This document shows positions 1 through 11,364 of a DNA stretch of 64,000 bases, in pieces. Below the pieces are notes generated by a model. It ran no database searches, was not told where the DNA came from, and saw only the letters and a list, made by a program, of their open reading frames with translations. Every line of letters starts with the position of its first letter. Within the stretch, counting starts at the first letter, position 1. The stretch covers positions 1-64,000 of the forward strand of contig JABANN010000004.1 in the NCBI GenBank assembly GCA_013115125.1. The letters are read 5' to 3'. Source of the stretch: Perkinsus olseni. Taxonomy: Eukaryota; Perkinsozoa; Perkinsida. A program made the translations under genes and the position numbers.

Positions 1-2
1 CT

Positions 3-1862
3 AAGATAGCTGATGGTCAGAGCCAGAACTATGATGCATCCGGCAACTATTCTATTGGGGTTATCGAGAAGTGCTTGAAGCGATTCGGCGAGCTCAAGGT
101 AGCACAGCTTAAGTAACCTCCTTCTCATTCGAGTTTCGCCGGGCCTCGGCGGAATGTGACTGAGGGAGTCGTCTTTTTCAGTGCGTGAACATCATGGGGT
201 CCAAGACCAGAAGCGAGGTCTTCTCAGCTCCCCACTTAGAAAGTGGCTACGTGTGCAACCAGAGCAACCACTGGTTCAGTCTTAGAAGGTAAACACGCCC
301 CTGGCATCTACGCTGTATCAGCCCTATATTCAGGGTCGGTTCTGGGTCTCCGGCCAGCCAGACATGGTGGAATTTGGATTCTCTGCGTCTACAGGCTCCT
401 GCCAAGCTCTCTAGCCCAGCGGAGCTTTCCTCGCTCATACAGTCAGTCGTTGGACAGGTGAACAGTTCTCGGTGGCTTTTCGCGACTGGCCCTCTACTGT
501 CGTCAATTCCGCAGGGATACACCGTTTTTGTTGTTCGCGGCAATGTACCGCTACCGCAGCCCTCTAAGACCGCAAACTCTGGTGGTAATAATGTGCCCGC
601 TTCTTTGTCTTTTTCCCATGCCAGTGCCTAGGTATGATGACCCTTTCCTCGAACAACGGTATGAAGGGTATGTATCTCACAGAGAGGGAGGCAGCTGAGA
701 TGGCAGCCCGGGCTAAGACTACGGGAAATACGAGTAGTAGTATGGCGGGTCAGGCCATCATAGCTACACCATAGCACGGGGGAGGTGGGAGGAGTTCACT
801 CAAATCCATTGATGGATGGCCGTACCCACATGACGGCCAACTCCATGATGGTCTGCAGGCATAAGATTTAGGCCTCGAAAATTCCGAGTCTAAGTCTAAC
901 AGCCTCTTGCAGGGGATAAGAAATCGTGACCCAATCATCCGAAAGCGCCCGATCCTCTAGTCGAGATTTTCTCTTTTTCGAAGCTCGATAAGTACCCTCG
1001 TCAGGCGGCGGTGCGGCGAGCGGGGATGATGGAGGAGCAGCATTTACCATGATAGCCCCTAGTGGTGCCCGTAACCACGAGCAACCCCAAAAGGTATGAT
1101 GGAACTGCCCACCCTGAAGGCATCTTGTTCACCGTCAGACCGACTGGAGTGCGCTCGGGGCGGGCCGGTCTCTCGGAACTTCGACAGAAAGTAGCGGTCC
1201 GTCCCCTCAACCAGAGACTGATGATCCTGAGCTTGCCGCTGCTCTTGCCGCTAGTCTCAATGAGGTGACACCCGCTCTCCTTTCGTCACGCAGTGAACCT
1301 CACTCTAAGCAGGTCAAGATCCCCGCTCCTGCTGACGAGCCAGCGGCATCCGGTCCACGAGTGACGACAGTGCAGGTACGACTGCCTACCGGAAAGCGAT
1401 GGACTAGGCGCTTCAGTCTGGACACAAACACGCTGGGGTAGTACACACGGGAGAATCGTCCGTATTTGCCGACTGACATTGATGGTTCCAGGGACCTGTT
1501 CTCGTGGATGGAGTGGCAGTCACTTGAAGATAGCAAGACTACTGGTGGACAGATGCCCCTACTCACCTCCCTCGGGGGCTACGATGTCCTCAAACAAGTA
1601 AGTACCGTCTTGCCTTCGACGACAATTCGTTTAAGTCCTGGGCGGAGTTTGCGAGCTTTCCGACCATCAGGGATTCGGACCTTCTCGTCGCAAATTCCAC
1701 CGAGTTCCTGCCACGCAGAAGATCATTCAGAGTGGGGAGGCTACCGAAATCGAGTGCACGTCTCTGGGCGAGGTAAAGTTCAGTGATGGCGAGCTCCTTT
1801 CCTCAGTGTCAACTCAGGCTGGCTTCGAGACGGGTCAAGAGGCGGTCATCCTGCAGGTGTAG
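3..1862 (+). CDS. Josephin-domain (ataxin-3-like) deubiquitinase with UIM and UBX segments, 5' truncated
   Basis: The gene enters from the left edge. Exons 3-98, 182-288 and 334 onward give the second half of a Josephin cysteine-protease domain: the NHWFSLRR segment carries the catalytic His, WWNLDSL carries the catalytic Asn, and GYTVFVVRGNVP matches the family's closing strand. The catalytic Cys must lie upstream of the window. Exon 1215-1264 encodes TDDPELAAALAASLNE, a clean ubiquitin-interacting motif. Exon 1376-1437 encodes VRLPTGKRWTRRF, the opening strands of a UBX domain, and a following exon adds SWMEWQSLEDS. Ataxin-3-type enzymes trim ubiquitin chains and work with p97/Cdc48, which UBX domains bind. 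Exons between about 630 and 1190 are unclear and one apparent intron (1191-1214) is only 24 nt. The last reading frame stops near 1862. Domain calls are firm; joining them into one gene is inferred from continuous strand and spacing. Confidence 0.72.
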
Positions 1863-1999
1863 GAAGTGCAATATTCATCAGTATTTTAGCGTTTTTTCTG
1901 TGAAGTCTCAGTGGTCACTCTCTTGCGTTCAAGTAGCCAATTGTCGTTCTCTGAAGCCGTCTGATAGATTCTCAGTCTACCTGCTTGAATGTCTTCTAC

Positions 2000-4695
2000 A
2001 TGTTTAAGAAGCTCTTCGGCTCATCATCAACAAAGAAGAAGAAACGAGAAGGGAGCTCCCCCGCGCCCGCGCCAGTAGCCTTGAAAAAGCCGAAACTGGC
2101 TCCGAAGGTCCCTGAAGCTGCGGTCCAAGGCGAACGGTCGTCGGCTTACTTGGAGAAGGTACTGGAATATGCTAGCGGCTGCTCGCCAGCAGCGACCTCG
2201 GTTTTCATTTCAGAAGAAGAGCAAACAGGCCTGTGCAACATGCGGGTCGACTGAGTTTCGGGAATCCGCTGACTGGGGTTTCCTCATTTGTGCGGTGTGT
2301 GGTGAGGCCTCATCACAACGTATTGAAGAGGAAGAGTTCGATGAGACGGAGCAGCGCGGTGTCATCAGGAGGATGAACATCAGTAAGGAACTCCCGCACT
2401 GCGTGTTCCCACTGGAATGCTCGCATCGCGGTTTTGCCGAGCCCTCCTGTGGAATGGAATTCGATAGTGATGCTCGGCTCATCGCTCAAGGTAATTTGAC
2501 CAAGAAGGACCCGAACAGGAGGCGATTGAGGAAAGAGCAGACATCGGTCGTACACAAACGGACGGAGGAGCTGCGGTCACAGGAGGAGCTCGTCTACTGC
2601 TTCCAACTCTGCCTCAAGCGGGTGGCCAAGGAGGTACTGAAGGAAGGGGGTATAGTGTGGCCAAGAGCGCTTTCGGGTAGGCATGCGAAGCCCTCAACCT
2701 CGGACAGCCAGCGCGGAGGCGAGTTCTTGATAACACCCGAGATGCCTGGCGGGAGTACTTGGAACTTGCCGCGTCTGATCGTGTTGCGGGAGGGCCTAGA
2801 GCGGTCATCAGCAAGGTCTTCTACGATCGCCATATTAACTCTAGGACTTACGGCAGCCGGTCTGTCGTCCCTGTGTCTGGTACCGCCTCTAAGAGAATGG
2901 ATATGGCCATGGCCAAGTTCGAGGAGAAGCCTACCGAGGCTGCCCCGCGGCTGGCGATGAGCGCCAACGCTCGGGGCCTCATCCGGGCTCTGGAGAAGCG
3001 GAAGCTCCAGGCCCCGAGGAAGGAAATGACGACGCGTAGAGGGAGGAGGATAAAGATGGATGAAGGGGAGATGGCCGACCTGCTGTATGAGCATGATTGG
3101 CTTGCGATGAGGCTACACCGGCCGATGGACGAACCCCTGCCTTCGGCGTTCCTGGAGAGGAGCGGTCGACTGAAGGACACTGACTACGAAGGCAGACAAG
3201 TCGCTGTTAGGGTGAAGTTCAAAAAGGAGAGGGCGAAGGTTGAGAAGATGTGGGCACTTGAAGAGGAACGGAAGCTGGCCATCGAGGAGGAGCTGGGGCA
3301 CTCAATTGAGTCCTCTTCTCCCACTCCGGAGGCCCCCACGCCGTCCCCTGAGACCGGCGCTGTCACCTCTATGAAGAGCGAGGAGTCACCGGAGCCCGAC
3401 CTGTCGGCAGTTGCGATCTTCGAGCCACCCCCACCCACCCAGGAGACCAGCTCGGAAGAAGGCAGTGCTACGACTGAGGATGAGATAGTGCAGACAACAG
3501 CCACGCCATCCGAGGCACAGGAAGACACTCCACCTGCGATAACGCCGTCGACCCCAGAAATTGACTTTGACGATCCTGCTGGGTTGAACGAACCCGCCAC
3601 TGGTCTCACCCTTCCCCCCATGGACTTTGCTCTATTGCTCTCATTGGTCCTGCTCGCTCTGCGTCGCTCACATGTTGGTGTAGTGAGTGGACGGATGGTG
3701 GAGTGGATCCTTACCGGTGCCGTTGACTACAATCGTTTGCACGTACTGCTACCTCCTGAATTGAACCCTATGAATTTCCGGCCCGAGATCGAGGGCAGCT
3801 GCTCTGCCCTGAGACCTCGCTATCTGCCCTGCAGCTACCAACTTGACCGAATCCTCATGCGCCTTAGGGATCGATTTAACATGACGGTGAGAATATTATC
3901 ATGAAGATGTGTACCCTGATGGCTTCCTGTCAGGTTCCGCCTCTTCCCGTGGACTGTCTCATCATCGATACCCTGAAAGCAATAGGCTTTTCAGAGTGTA
4001 TCGACCTTGCCCTCCGACTGCTGGACTGGCTCGCTGCCCCAGTCTGTCCCCTTCATGAAGTGGAGTACTTTCCCAGCTATCCTTTCGGCTATCTTTATAG
4101 TATGTCGAATAAGGCTGAGGACATTCTGCCAGCCGAGGAGACGGAGCCTCTCGACCCTCCCATTCACGGGTTCTGCCCTCCAGTTCTCACTTGTGCGGCG
4201 CTGGTGGTCATCGCCGTGAAACTGTCAGTGCCGGGGCTTTACGAGGAAGGCCCCAATCTGCTACCGAAGACTCATCAGATGAGTCTTAATTGTGTGCAAT
4301 GGTGGAACGGCTTCACCGCCGAAGAACGCATGGACTTCCTAACATACTGCCAGGAGGAGCTCTTCAGCGACTACAGGCCATGCCTGGCTCCTGAGCTGCA
4401 GGAACGACTCAATCCTCAACGGCCATACCATCCACTGAAGTGCCAACGAGGGAGAAGGCCCGATTTAAAGGTTTCAGAGTCCCCTCCTTCACAGTACCGG
4501 ACATACTACCGGTCGCGGGGGGCCTGTCGGATAGATTTCGATAATGGACAGATGCCCCCGGTATATGCCTGGCTGCTCGATTCGGTGTGTTCTGTACTCC
4601 ACACTGATAGCGACGACCTTGATCGTGAGATATCAAGTCTCGAAGATTGGCTGTTCAAGCGAGAAGCTCCTGCACGGCAGGATGGTAATGGCTGA
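2000..4695 (+). CDS. Rrn7/TAF1B-like RNA polymerase I transcription factor
   Basis: Starts at ATG 2000 with a Lys-rich leader. Introns at 2159-2189 (31 nt), 2634-2680 and 3887-3933 keep the frame open to the stop at 4695, about 850 residues. Just after the first intron is a zinc ribbon: CATCG, a 15-residue gap, then CAVCG, the arrangement at the N-terminus of Rrn7/TAF1B. The middle is charged, then a long Ser/Thr/Pro/Glu-rich linker (about 3300-3600). After it comes a helical block, LLSLVLLALRRSHVGVVSGR and VEWILTGAVDYNRLHVLLPP, which resembles the cyclin-fold part of Rrn7/TAF1B, and later WWNGFTAEERMDFL. In yeast and animals these proteins are TFIIB-like parts of the Pol I core factor/SL1 that acts at the rDNA promoter. 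The family call rests on the zinc ribbon plus the helical block; other TFIIB-like proteins are possible but fit less well. Confidence 0.72.
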
Positions 4696-4992
4696 CTGAT
4701 TGTCTGTTTGGTAGCACCTGTGTCTTCCTTAACGTCAATTCTACGTACATAACTATAAGTGTGTATTATTCTGATATTCTTCACTTCACATTTATTCGGT
4801 TGCGTTTGAACAGTCACAGGGCCCACATTCGATAAGAGTCTTGAACACCACCAGTTTCTGTGTGCAGCATGGATGGGTTGGTTACCCAAATTGGGTAACC
4901 CAATCAGCTGCTTAGAGCAAGTATCCACTACGCGACTAGACTCCTGCTCGCCTGAACTCAGCCTACCGGCTCGTAGGTGTAATCATGCCCCG
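4696..4992. other. Gap between convergent genes, with a small hairpin
   Basis: About 300 bp separates the ends of two convergent genes. It holds a short inverted repeat at 4880-4900, with 9-bp arms GGTTACCCA and TGGGTAACC around AAT. The shared 3' region makes a role in transcript 3'-end formation possible, but no poly(A) signal stands out. I see no coding potential here. Confidence 0.5.
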
Positions 4993-6145
4993 TCAGAAAG
5001 CGCCAATTCGATAGGTCTTCGGAGAGAACATTCGACTTGCAACACGGCTCCGAGCAGAACACATGAAATTGGTATCTTCAGGAATCAACTTGCAAAGTTC
5101 CTTCACGATCTTGTTAGTAGACCGGCGGTCTTCAGCTTTCTCTCGCCGCAGTTCCCTCTCGAGCCGTTGAACCTCCGGGGAGGGGTTGATCATGCTCCTT
5201 AGGTCGTGATGGGCCGCAGCATACTGACAACAACAAGCCTCGCTCAAACACCCCATCACGTCGGGAAAGACTTTACTTTGGATCGGCGTGCCTGGGCCTT
5301 GGCTCGCCAGAACAATGCCTTATCTCTCATGGCCGTAGCCAACTCACTGGAAGCCCTCTCTAGTACACCCCAAGCAGTGGCAAGGTAAACACACCGCGTG
5401 AGAAGAGCTATAGCTACCTGATATCGAGGTTTGCCCAGAACAAGTCAGTCGGCTCCCTTAGTACCGAAACTTCGGTAGACGTAAGTCGCTTTCGACTAAG
5501 ACGTGAACGCGCTGTGTTGAGCAGCATCGCACATTGTGCCTGGGTGAGACCCTCGTTGCCCGGCATGAACATGAGCAGCTTGCTCGAGTCTCTAACGGTA
5601 ACAACTGCACCCTCGACGGACTCGGACGCCGAGGAGGTCTTCTCGTCTATCAGGAGCTTCTCCTCGAGCACTGGGCCTGCGTGGTTCTTTCGGTTAGACA
5701 CCCGGGCCACTCTAGCCTGGCCACCGGAGGAGTACACGCAGAAGCAACCCTTTGTGGCATCTCGTAGCCGCCTAAAGGCAAATGGTTTTCGTGGCTACAG
5801 CCTACCCAACTACTACCTTTGTATCTCCTCCAGTCCACGCTCATACCACTCCGTAGCCGCTTCGAAGTCTTTCAATTTGAACAGTGAATTGGCCCAGCTC
5901 TTCACAGTCTCAGCCATTGTTGTGACGTCGCAGCTCTCGAGATCCTCCTTGGCAGCCGTGCCGTTCTCAAAGTCCTCCAAAGGCCTCACCGCATCCAAGG
6001 GGATGTTGTTCACTTCGGTATCATCATCAAGGATGATGTCACAATCTTCGGTATCGACCCATGCAACTGTCCCTCGCCTTCGCTCGCCGGATGCGGGATC
6101 GACTACACACCGGACATGTGCTCCTACTTGACACGTTTCAGTCAT
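4993..6145 (-). CDS. TPR (tetratricopeptide) co-chaperone-like protein
   Basis: Minus strand, ATG at 6145, stop at 4993. The N-terminal exon 5817-6145 encodes a small beta-rich segment (GAHVRCVVDPASGERRRGTV, then DDDTEVNNIPLDAVRPLEDF) that looks like an SH3/Tudor-type barrel. A TPR-type start follows: WANSLFKLKDFEAATEWYERG. The intron 5772-5816 (45 nt) is fixed by frame: it joins EIQR to RLRDATKGCFCVYSSGG. Later exons give LNTARSRLSRKR and ALFWRAKAQARRSK, matching the second and third TPR helices, and end with a charged helix EVQRLERELRREKAEDR, typical of FKBP/TPR co-chaperones. A 38-nt intron lies near 5240-5280. The stop is 119 bp upstream (in transcription terms, downstream) of nothing else on this strand, and the gene faces the Pol I factor gene tail to tail. 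Partner chaperone unknown. Confidence 0.7.
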
Positions 6146-6264
6146 TAGTGATGGCAAAACAATCTTAAGGCTGCAGCCAAATCCCGGCCCGTAACGACTC
6201 AAGACAACCAGAGCTGAAACCGAGACACAAAGTATTTCGAGGCGCGTTATCAAACCTCATCCAT

Positions 6265-7572
6265 CTAAGCTTGTACCTGCTGGACACAGCAATACAGGCT
6301 CGATGTGTCGGTCGAACCCACTACCATTTCCTGGTCTCCATCGCCCTCAATTGGCACGAACTCGCCATCTTTGATGATAGTCTTAGTCACAGTAGTCACT
6401 ACCGGGGTGGTTCCGATGGGGAATTTGTAGCCAGCAGGATTACGGAATGTCCTGATGGGGCAATGGTATGCGACTCTACCCATAAGGAAGGACCGGGTAG
6501 TACCTTGGTGTGGGTCGAGCTGCCGGCCTGATGTGCTTGGGACTGTGGTCCTTGGTGATGATCACGCAATCAACGTTGCCACCGGAGCCGAGATCGTTCA
6601 TGACACCAGCCGTGATCGCCTTCTTGACTAGCTCAACACCTTCCTCGGCAGTCATGTTGTCCTTGTATCTGCCAAAGAATTGAGTGCATGCCGAAGCGAA
6701 CCGGAAGGGTTCATGTTACCCTGTCTCGAGCACGGACATGGCCGCAAGACTACCACTGCCCATCGCAGCGAAGGGAAGGGAATCCGTGGATCTGATTGGA
6801 AAAGCGTAAATTCGCCATCCTTGGCAGCAGCAGAGGTGTCACCCGTGGGGATAGATCTGGTAGAGCTGAGGGCCTTTGACGTCGACACCACCGAGGACCT
6901 GCAAATCAAAAACTACCACCAGGTGATGGCGACGGGTACGTCAGCTTACCAACGCGCATCCGACATATCCTTGGTACTGGAAGAGGTAGTCCGACAAACG
7001 CTTCACACAGGTGCCAACACGAGGCTGACAATGGTGATAAAAAGCTTGACTGCTCCCCGTCCCCGCCTACTACCTGAGCTTCAGTAGCCAGTCTATGGAG
7101 CTCCATTTGGCTCCTGATCTTCTTCGTAGTGTGCTCCAGATCAGCAGCAGTACCAGCACCGGCTGGAGGGAAGGGTGTGACGAACTTACTCAGCTTGGGT
7201 AGGTCTTACCACAGTAGATGTTCTCGGCCATGTAATGCAGCTTGTTACAGTTCTTATCAGCTACGATGGGCCCAGTGGTGGCTCTAGTATCAGCGCCGAG
7301 TACGACACAGGAGGCGCAGACAACACCGCAAATAGTCGTACCTGCCACAGTGAGAGCGCTGCCATTACGCGTACTGAAGACAAGCCAGCCTACCGGTCTT
7401 CATAGTAGTGAAGGGACGGACAACACCGTTAGCAACCATCTGCTTGTTGCGCTTGACCTGGGTGAAATGAGATGACAGTGCGACACAGTTTGGCAAGCCC
7501 TACATTGTCGAAGCTGAAGCCTCCGCGGTTCTCAGAGATGGCGGAGACGTACTGTGAGCAAGCTGAGTCCAT
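6265..7572 (-). CDS. PSMB7: 20S proteasome subunit beta-2 (PSMB7 type), catalytic
   Basis: Minus strand, start ATG 7572, stop at 6265, about eight exons. The propeptide contains RGGFSFDN and ends in KTG just before the mature sequence [20 protein letters not shown], so the nucleophile Thr1 is present, with an intron falling inside the KTG codon stretch. ADTRA (Asp17) and IVADKNC (Lys33 region) are the expected active-site neighbours. Further family blocks are [32 protein letters not shown] and [14 protein letters not shown]. The C-terminal arm ([20 protein letters not shown]) is the long extension that in this subunit wraps the neighbouring beta subunit. This subunit gives the trypsin-like activity of the 20S core in cytosol and nucleus. 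It lies 97 bp downstream of the EAPP gene and 119 bp upstream of the TPR gene on the same strand. Confidence 0.93.
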
Positions 7573-7669
7573 TGTTTATTGAAATACGACACAAAAAACC
7601 CTACGAGAACGGCGACGTCCGAGAGAGTGCGGAGGAACTGAACCCAATGACCTGTGAAGAGAAACGTAG

Positions 7670-8644
7670 CTATTCTCGTGGGTCATCTTTAATGCAATCA
7701 AAAATATGATATACCCCATCGGAGCGGTCTCGCATAGCAACCTGCAGCCCACAGCTGCTGCAGAAGACCTGATAGAGCGAATGAAGTGCGATGACCGGAG
7801 AAGTTGGTACTACCGGATTATAGGTATCAGGTCCGTCCTTGTACGAAGTCACCTTCCCCTCGTCGACGCGACAGTTCCGAACCTCCACAGCTCGATATTG
7901 ATTACTATACCTGTACTGCTACGATAACCAAGGGTACGAGGAGCCTTACTCCACTACCGAGCATGCTCTTGACAGACATAGCAGATCTGTGTGAAGCATT
8001 GGGGGCACGACAAAACCGCATCCGAATGCTTCACTTTCCGCCGTCTACCACTGCCGTGTTGCTCTGCACTGTCCTCCTCGGAGGCAACGTGTGTGAACTG
8101 ACTGACGTACCTGAATCGAGGCTCTCACAGAATTCGGTTGTCTATGGTTTAACTTGGGAATATCAAAGTGGGTAGAAAGCCGACTTCGCGGTTGCGTGGC
8201 GGGTAAATCCGAGCCCTATTACTCCTCATCCTTGTCGTCCATGTCGGGATCGTATAAGTCATCCTTCAAGGGATCCTCGGCGAACCGTTTTTCCTGTTTT
8301 TCTATCAAATCGTTCGATCGCTTCCTCGTGGGGCTCGATGCCTCCTTCTTCAGTAAGTTGTGGGCATCTTCATTGGCCGCCCCAAGTTTCTAAAGGAGCC
8401 CAAAAACACACTACTCTTTATCACAATTCAACTACGGCACGACTACCGGCCACCCTCTTAAAATCTTTCACGCTCGCCGAGAACGATACTACTCGACACA
8501 CTGTCTGTCTACTAGTGACTCTTGTCCCGTCTTCCGAAAGCATTCTTCCCACCACGGACCCGCCCTTACTTCCACTTTCGCGACCAGGAAGTCCGAGGTC
8601 GAAGAGGAGAAGTCTGCCGGCTCCCAGTCGCTGGAGTCCCCCAT
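7670..8644 (-). CDS. EAPP-family (E2F-associated phosphoprotein) zinc protein
   Basis: Minus strand, ATG 8644 (MGDSSDWEP), stop at 7670. The N-terminal half is acidic and Ser-rich; an exon with KRFAEDPLKDDLYDPDMDDK matches the acidic 'LYDP..D' box of EAPP proteins. The conserved half carries VLSCPQCFTQICYVCQEH, then YSNQYRAVEVRNC, then VFCSSCGLQVAMRD and GVYHIFDCI. The spacing of the two Cys pairs and of the YRA..V.NC block is the EAPP signature. In animals EAPP is nuclear and modulates E2F-dependent transcription; in protists only the conserved fold is known, so that role cannot be assumed. At least four short introns are needed to keep frame. The first intron region (about 8400-8560) is the least certain. 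Confidence 0.82.
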
Positions 8645-8980
8645 TGACGCTTTGCTGCTCAAATCGCGCTGGACAACACGCCGGCCATTAAAAAAATCGA
8701 TCGCTACGGCGCGCGCCAAAAAATTCTAAAGCTCACGCGGATAGGGGCCTTCCTCTGCCTTGCTAATCGTTCGCGCTAACAGGGAGTAGGTTAAGCATCG
8801 TAGTAGCGTCAACTAGGCCCCAGTAGAAGCATAGGGTGAGGAGGATGTTACTGTGCTGAGGTCGGCGCTGTCGGAGGGCTGCCGAACGGGTCGAGGCCTT
8901 AGGGGGCTCGCTGTGGGTGACATTGATGGTAGGTTGGGGGAGATGATCGATGTTAGCAGTAGTTGCCAGTCCGTAGTAGC
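8645..8980. promoter_or_regulatory. Divergent intergenic region between EAPP and NAC-alpha
   Basis: This 336-bp stretch lies between two divergently transcribed start codons, so it must hold both promoters and both 5' UTRs. Near the EAPP side there are short A-runs and T-runs (around 8690-8730). I see no clear TATA box or named motif. The call rests on gene orientation only. Confidence 0.5.
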
Positions 8981-9641
8981 ATGTCCCGTGTTCAAGAGAT
9001 CCCCGCTAAAGAGGTCGAGGAGGGCGTCGTCGAGTCTGACACTGACACCGACGATGAGATGCCCACCTTGGAAGCCACTAACGGCGAAGTCCCCGAGGGC
9101 GCCGCCGTCCACGAGGCCCGCACCAAGCTCAACCGTGCCGAGAAGAAGGCACGCAGGGCCATGCAGAAGCTCGGCATGAAGGCTGTCCCTGATGTCGTCA
9201 GAGTTACCTGCAGAAAGGGCAAGAACGTAATCGCGGGTGGGTGTTGGTCTTGCCGCCCTTCACCATTCTTCTCAGATGCTCTTCGTGATCTCCGAGCCTG
9301 ATGTGATGAAGGCCCCTCACGCTGACACCTACGTCGTGTTCGGCGAGGCCCGCATTGAGGACATGTCCGCCGCCTCCCAGGCCGCTGCCGCCTCTCAGTT
9401 CACTTCCACTCCTGAGGTGTCTAAGGTTGAGTCGAGCGAGTCCACCGAGGCCACCAAGGCCGAGGCTGCTGCTGCTGCTGAGCCCGAGGAGGACGAGGGC
9501 GAGGTCGATGAGACCGGTGTCGAGGCTAAGGACATCGAGCTGGTGATGAGCCAGGTGAACTGCTCTAGGGCTAAGGCTGTTAAGGCACTTAAGGCTGCCA
9601 ACAACGATATCGTCGAGGCCATCATGCAGCTCTCTCCTTAA
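8981..9641 (+). CDS. NACA: Nascent polypeptide-associated complex subunit alpha
   Basis: Two exons, 8981-9226 and 9276-9641, with a 49-nt intron between. The NAC domain is complete: LNRAEKKARRAMQKLGMK, then VVRVTCRKGKN joined across the intron to MLFVISEPDVMKAPHADTYV and FGEARIEDMS. After an Ala/Glu-rich linker the C-terminal UBA domain is intact (DIELVMSQVNCSRAKAVKAL through NNDIVEAIMQL). Length, about 205 residues, is normal. NAC-alpha pairs with NAC-beta at the ribosome exit tunnel and shields nascent chains, steering them away from unwanted ER targeting. Codon use is strongly biased toward C-ending codons here compared with neighbours, as expected of a highly expressed gene. Confidence 0.96.
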
Positions 9642-9949
9642 ACGGATTGCTTAGCACTTGCTGGTTGGCAACAGTCACATTGTTTCTACCACAGCCAAGA
9701 CATTCCATACCCTCTTGTGTTCAGTCTGTTATTGTGTTCTCTCGCAGGGACGAGTTTGGGTTATGATGCAACTTGGTAACGCAACAGCGAGGGGCTCGAC
9801 ATCCTGGTAAGGGCGTGACGACATGGTTAAGGTTCTCTCATCAGAAGGGAGTGGAATTCCTCCTTGGAAGTCCCTGACTAGTCTTGACGACATACCCCTT
9901 CTCCTGTCTGACTGGTGCCCGTTCGCCCGGAATTATGCCAGCTGAGAAT
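9642..9949. other. Intergenic, convergent gene ends
   Basis: About 308 bp between the NAC-alpha stop and the stop of the minus-strand gene beyond. It should contain both 3' UTRs. I see no ORF, repeat or RNA gene in it. Confidence 0.5.
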
Positions 9950-11364
9950 TCATCGGTTTTGCTCTACTGCACCTCCCTCATACAACCCACCATAAATCTG
10001 AGCGGCTGCTAACGCCCAGTCAGTGGTAGACGACCTTGTTATCCGAACGCGCTCCCTGGCCGTATCTGGAGCCAGCATCGTGTTCGAGGGATGAAGGTTG
10101 TCGGCTGAACTACTTGCACGCTGGATGTCTCTACGCTGCCCAGCCCTCCGTTCCTGGTCGACTCGACGGGTTCGTTCTTCCATCATTATATGATCGGACA
10201 TAGCCCGGGAAAAGACAGCCTGAGGATAGGCGGCGTGAAGCAGCTGCAGTGCGTACGCCTTACGTCTTTGATAGCTGAGTTCCGCTTCTTGTCCCTCAGT
10301 GTGGAGCGGTCGCATTTTCGGACAATCTCGTCGACGAGCTTCACCATCGCCCTGAAAGAACACGTTTGGGCTACGTGTCGGGCACTGAAGGCTGCTTACG
10401 GCAGCATTGGTATCCAAGGACCCGGCTCAATCCTTTTTGTTTCGGGAGCCTCCGTCATACCCAGGAAGCCCGAGAGAGTTTTCTATGGAATAAAGGTATT
10501 TTCATGCTTACTTTTTTGTCTAAACTCACCGCAATTTTGTATCTGCGATGCTGGATGCCGTCCAAAGATGGCTCGGTGGCCGACACTTGGCGCTCAGGTG
10601 AAAATGAACGGGACTTGAGTATTCGATCCCGCACGCTGCTCTGTATCGGTTCTACTAGCCTATGACAGACCCACAGCTCTCGCGATCGTGCACCCTGTAT
10701 GACGAGGATGTGCTTCGGGCCTTCCACGGCGACATAGTCGTCGCTTTGAACCTAACAGCCGCTCATTGAGATAAGGCAGCGTGTGCAGGCTGATCACCTT
10801 CCTCAGCATGTAGCCTCCCTGAATGATATCATAGTCCTCTCCCCATTCACCCGTGTAAGCTCGTCTCATTATATCGAAGACAATTGCTCGCTGAACTATC
10901 GGGCGAAGCTTCTTGTCACGGGGCTGATAGAGAGGACAGATGATTCTGCATCAGAGCTGCCTGTTACGCCTAGCTTACCCGTATGGCTATCCACGAGCTG
11001 CCATTGAAGTCGAATTTCTTCATCACGAAGCCTGAGAAGCATTCTTGCGGTTCACCACTAGTAGAAAGGGCAGCTCACGTGACTCCACCCCCAGGAAGGG
11101 GTACAGGTCGATTGTCGTATTGATGTCGATAGTAACGTCGAACGGCCGACACAGACGATCGATTTTCGTCTCATAATACAAGGTCCGGCCCTGGAACTTA
11201 TGCACGACGCTCTTCGCGTCCGATTCGTAAGGTAGGTATGCAAAAGCATGGAAAGTGTTGAAAGTGGCTTCCTCCCAAGCCTTGACTCGGCTCTTGGTAC
11301 GGCGAGTCATCCGCCGCACCTGGTGCTCACCTTCGAGGATGAGACGAGAGAGGCGGCCGCCCAT
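9950..11364 (-). CDS. Unrecognised protein, four or more exons
   Basis: Minus strand, ATG 11364, stop 9950. Exon 1 begins MGGRLSRLILEGEHQVRRMT and continues through a basic helix into a patterned segment with TLYYETKIDRLCRPFDVTID and TTIDLYPFLG. A 31-nt intron gives a good join to QECFSGFVMKKFDFNGSSWI. The next exon has LRPIVQRAIVFDIMRRAYTG, DYDIIQGGYMLRKV and SLHTLPYLNERL. Then comes EGPKHILVIQGARSRELWVC. The C-terminal exon is charged and probably flexible (SYQRRKAYALQLLHAAYPQA, then MEERTRRVDQERR). Regular helices and strands and conserved-looking Trp/Tyr/Pro positions make it a real protein. The EGP-VLVIQ strand pattern faintly recalls Tim44/mL45-type folds, but I cannot assign a family. 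Confidence 0.55.

Noticed and set aside
1001-1210. Minus-strand frame over the Josephin gene
   Set aside because: It is the shadow of the plus-strand gene, whose UIM and UBX exons lie immediately beside it.
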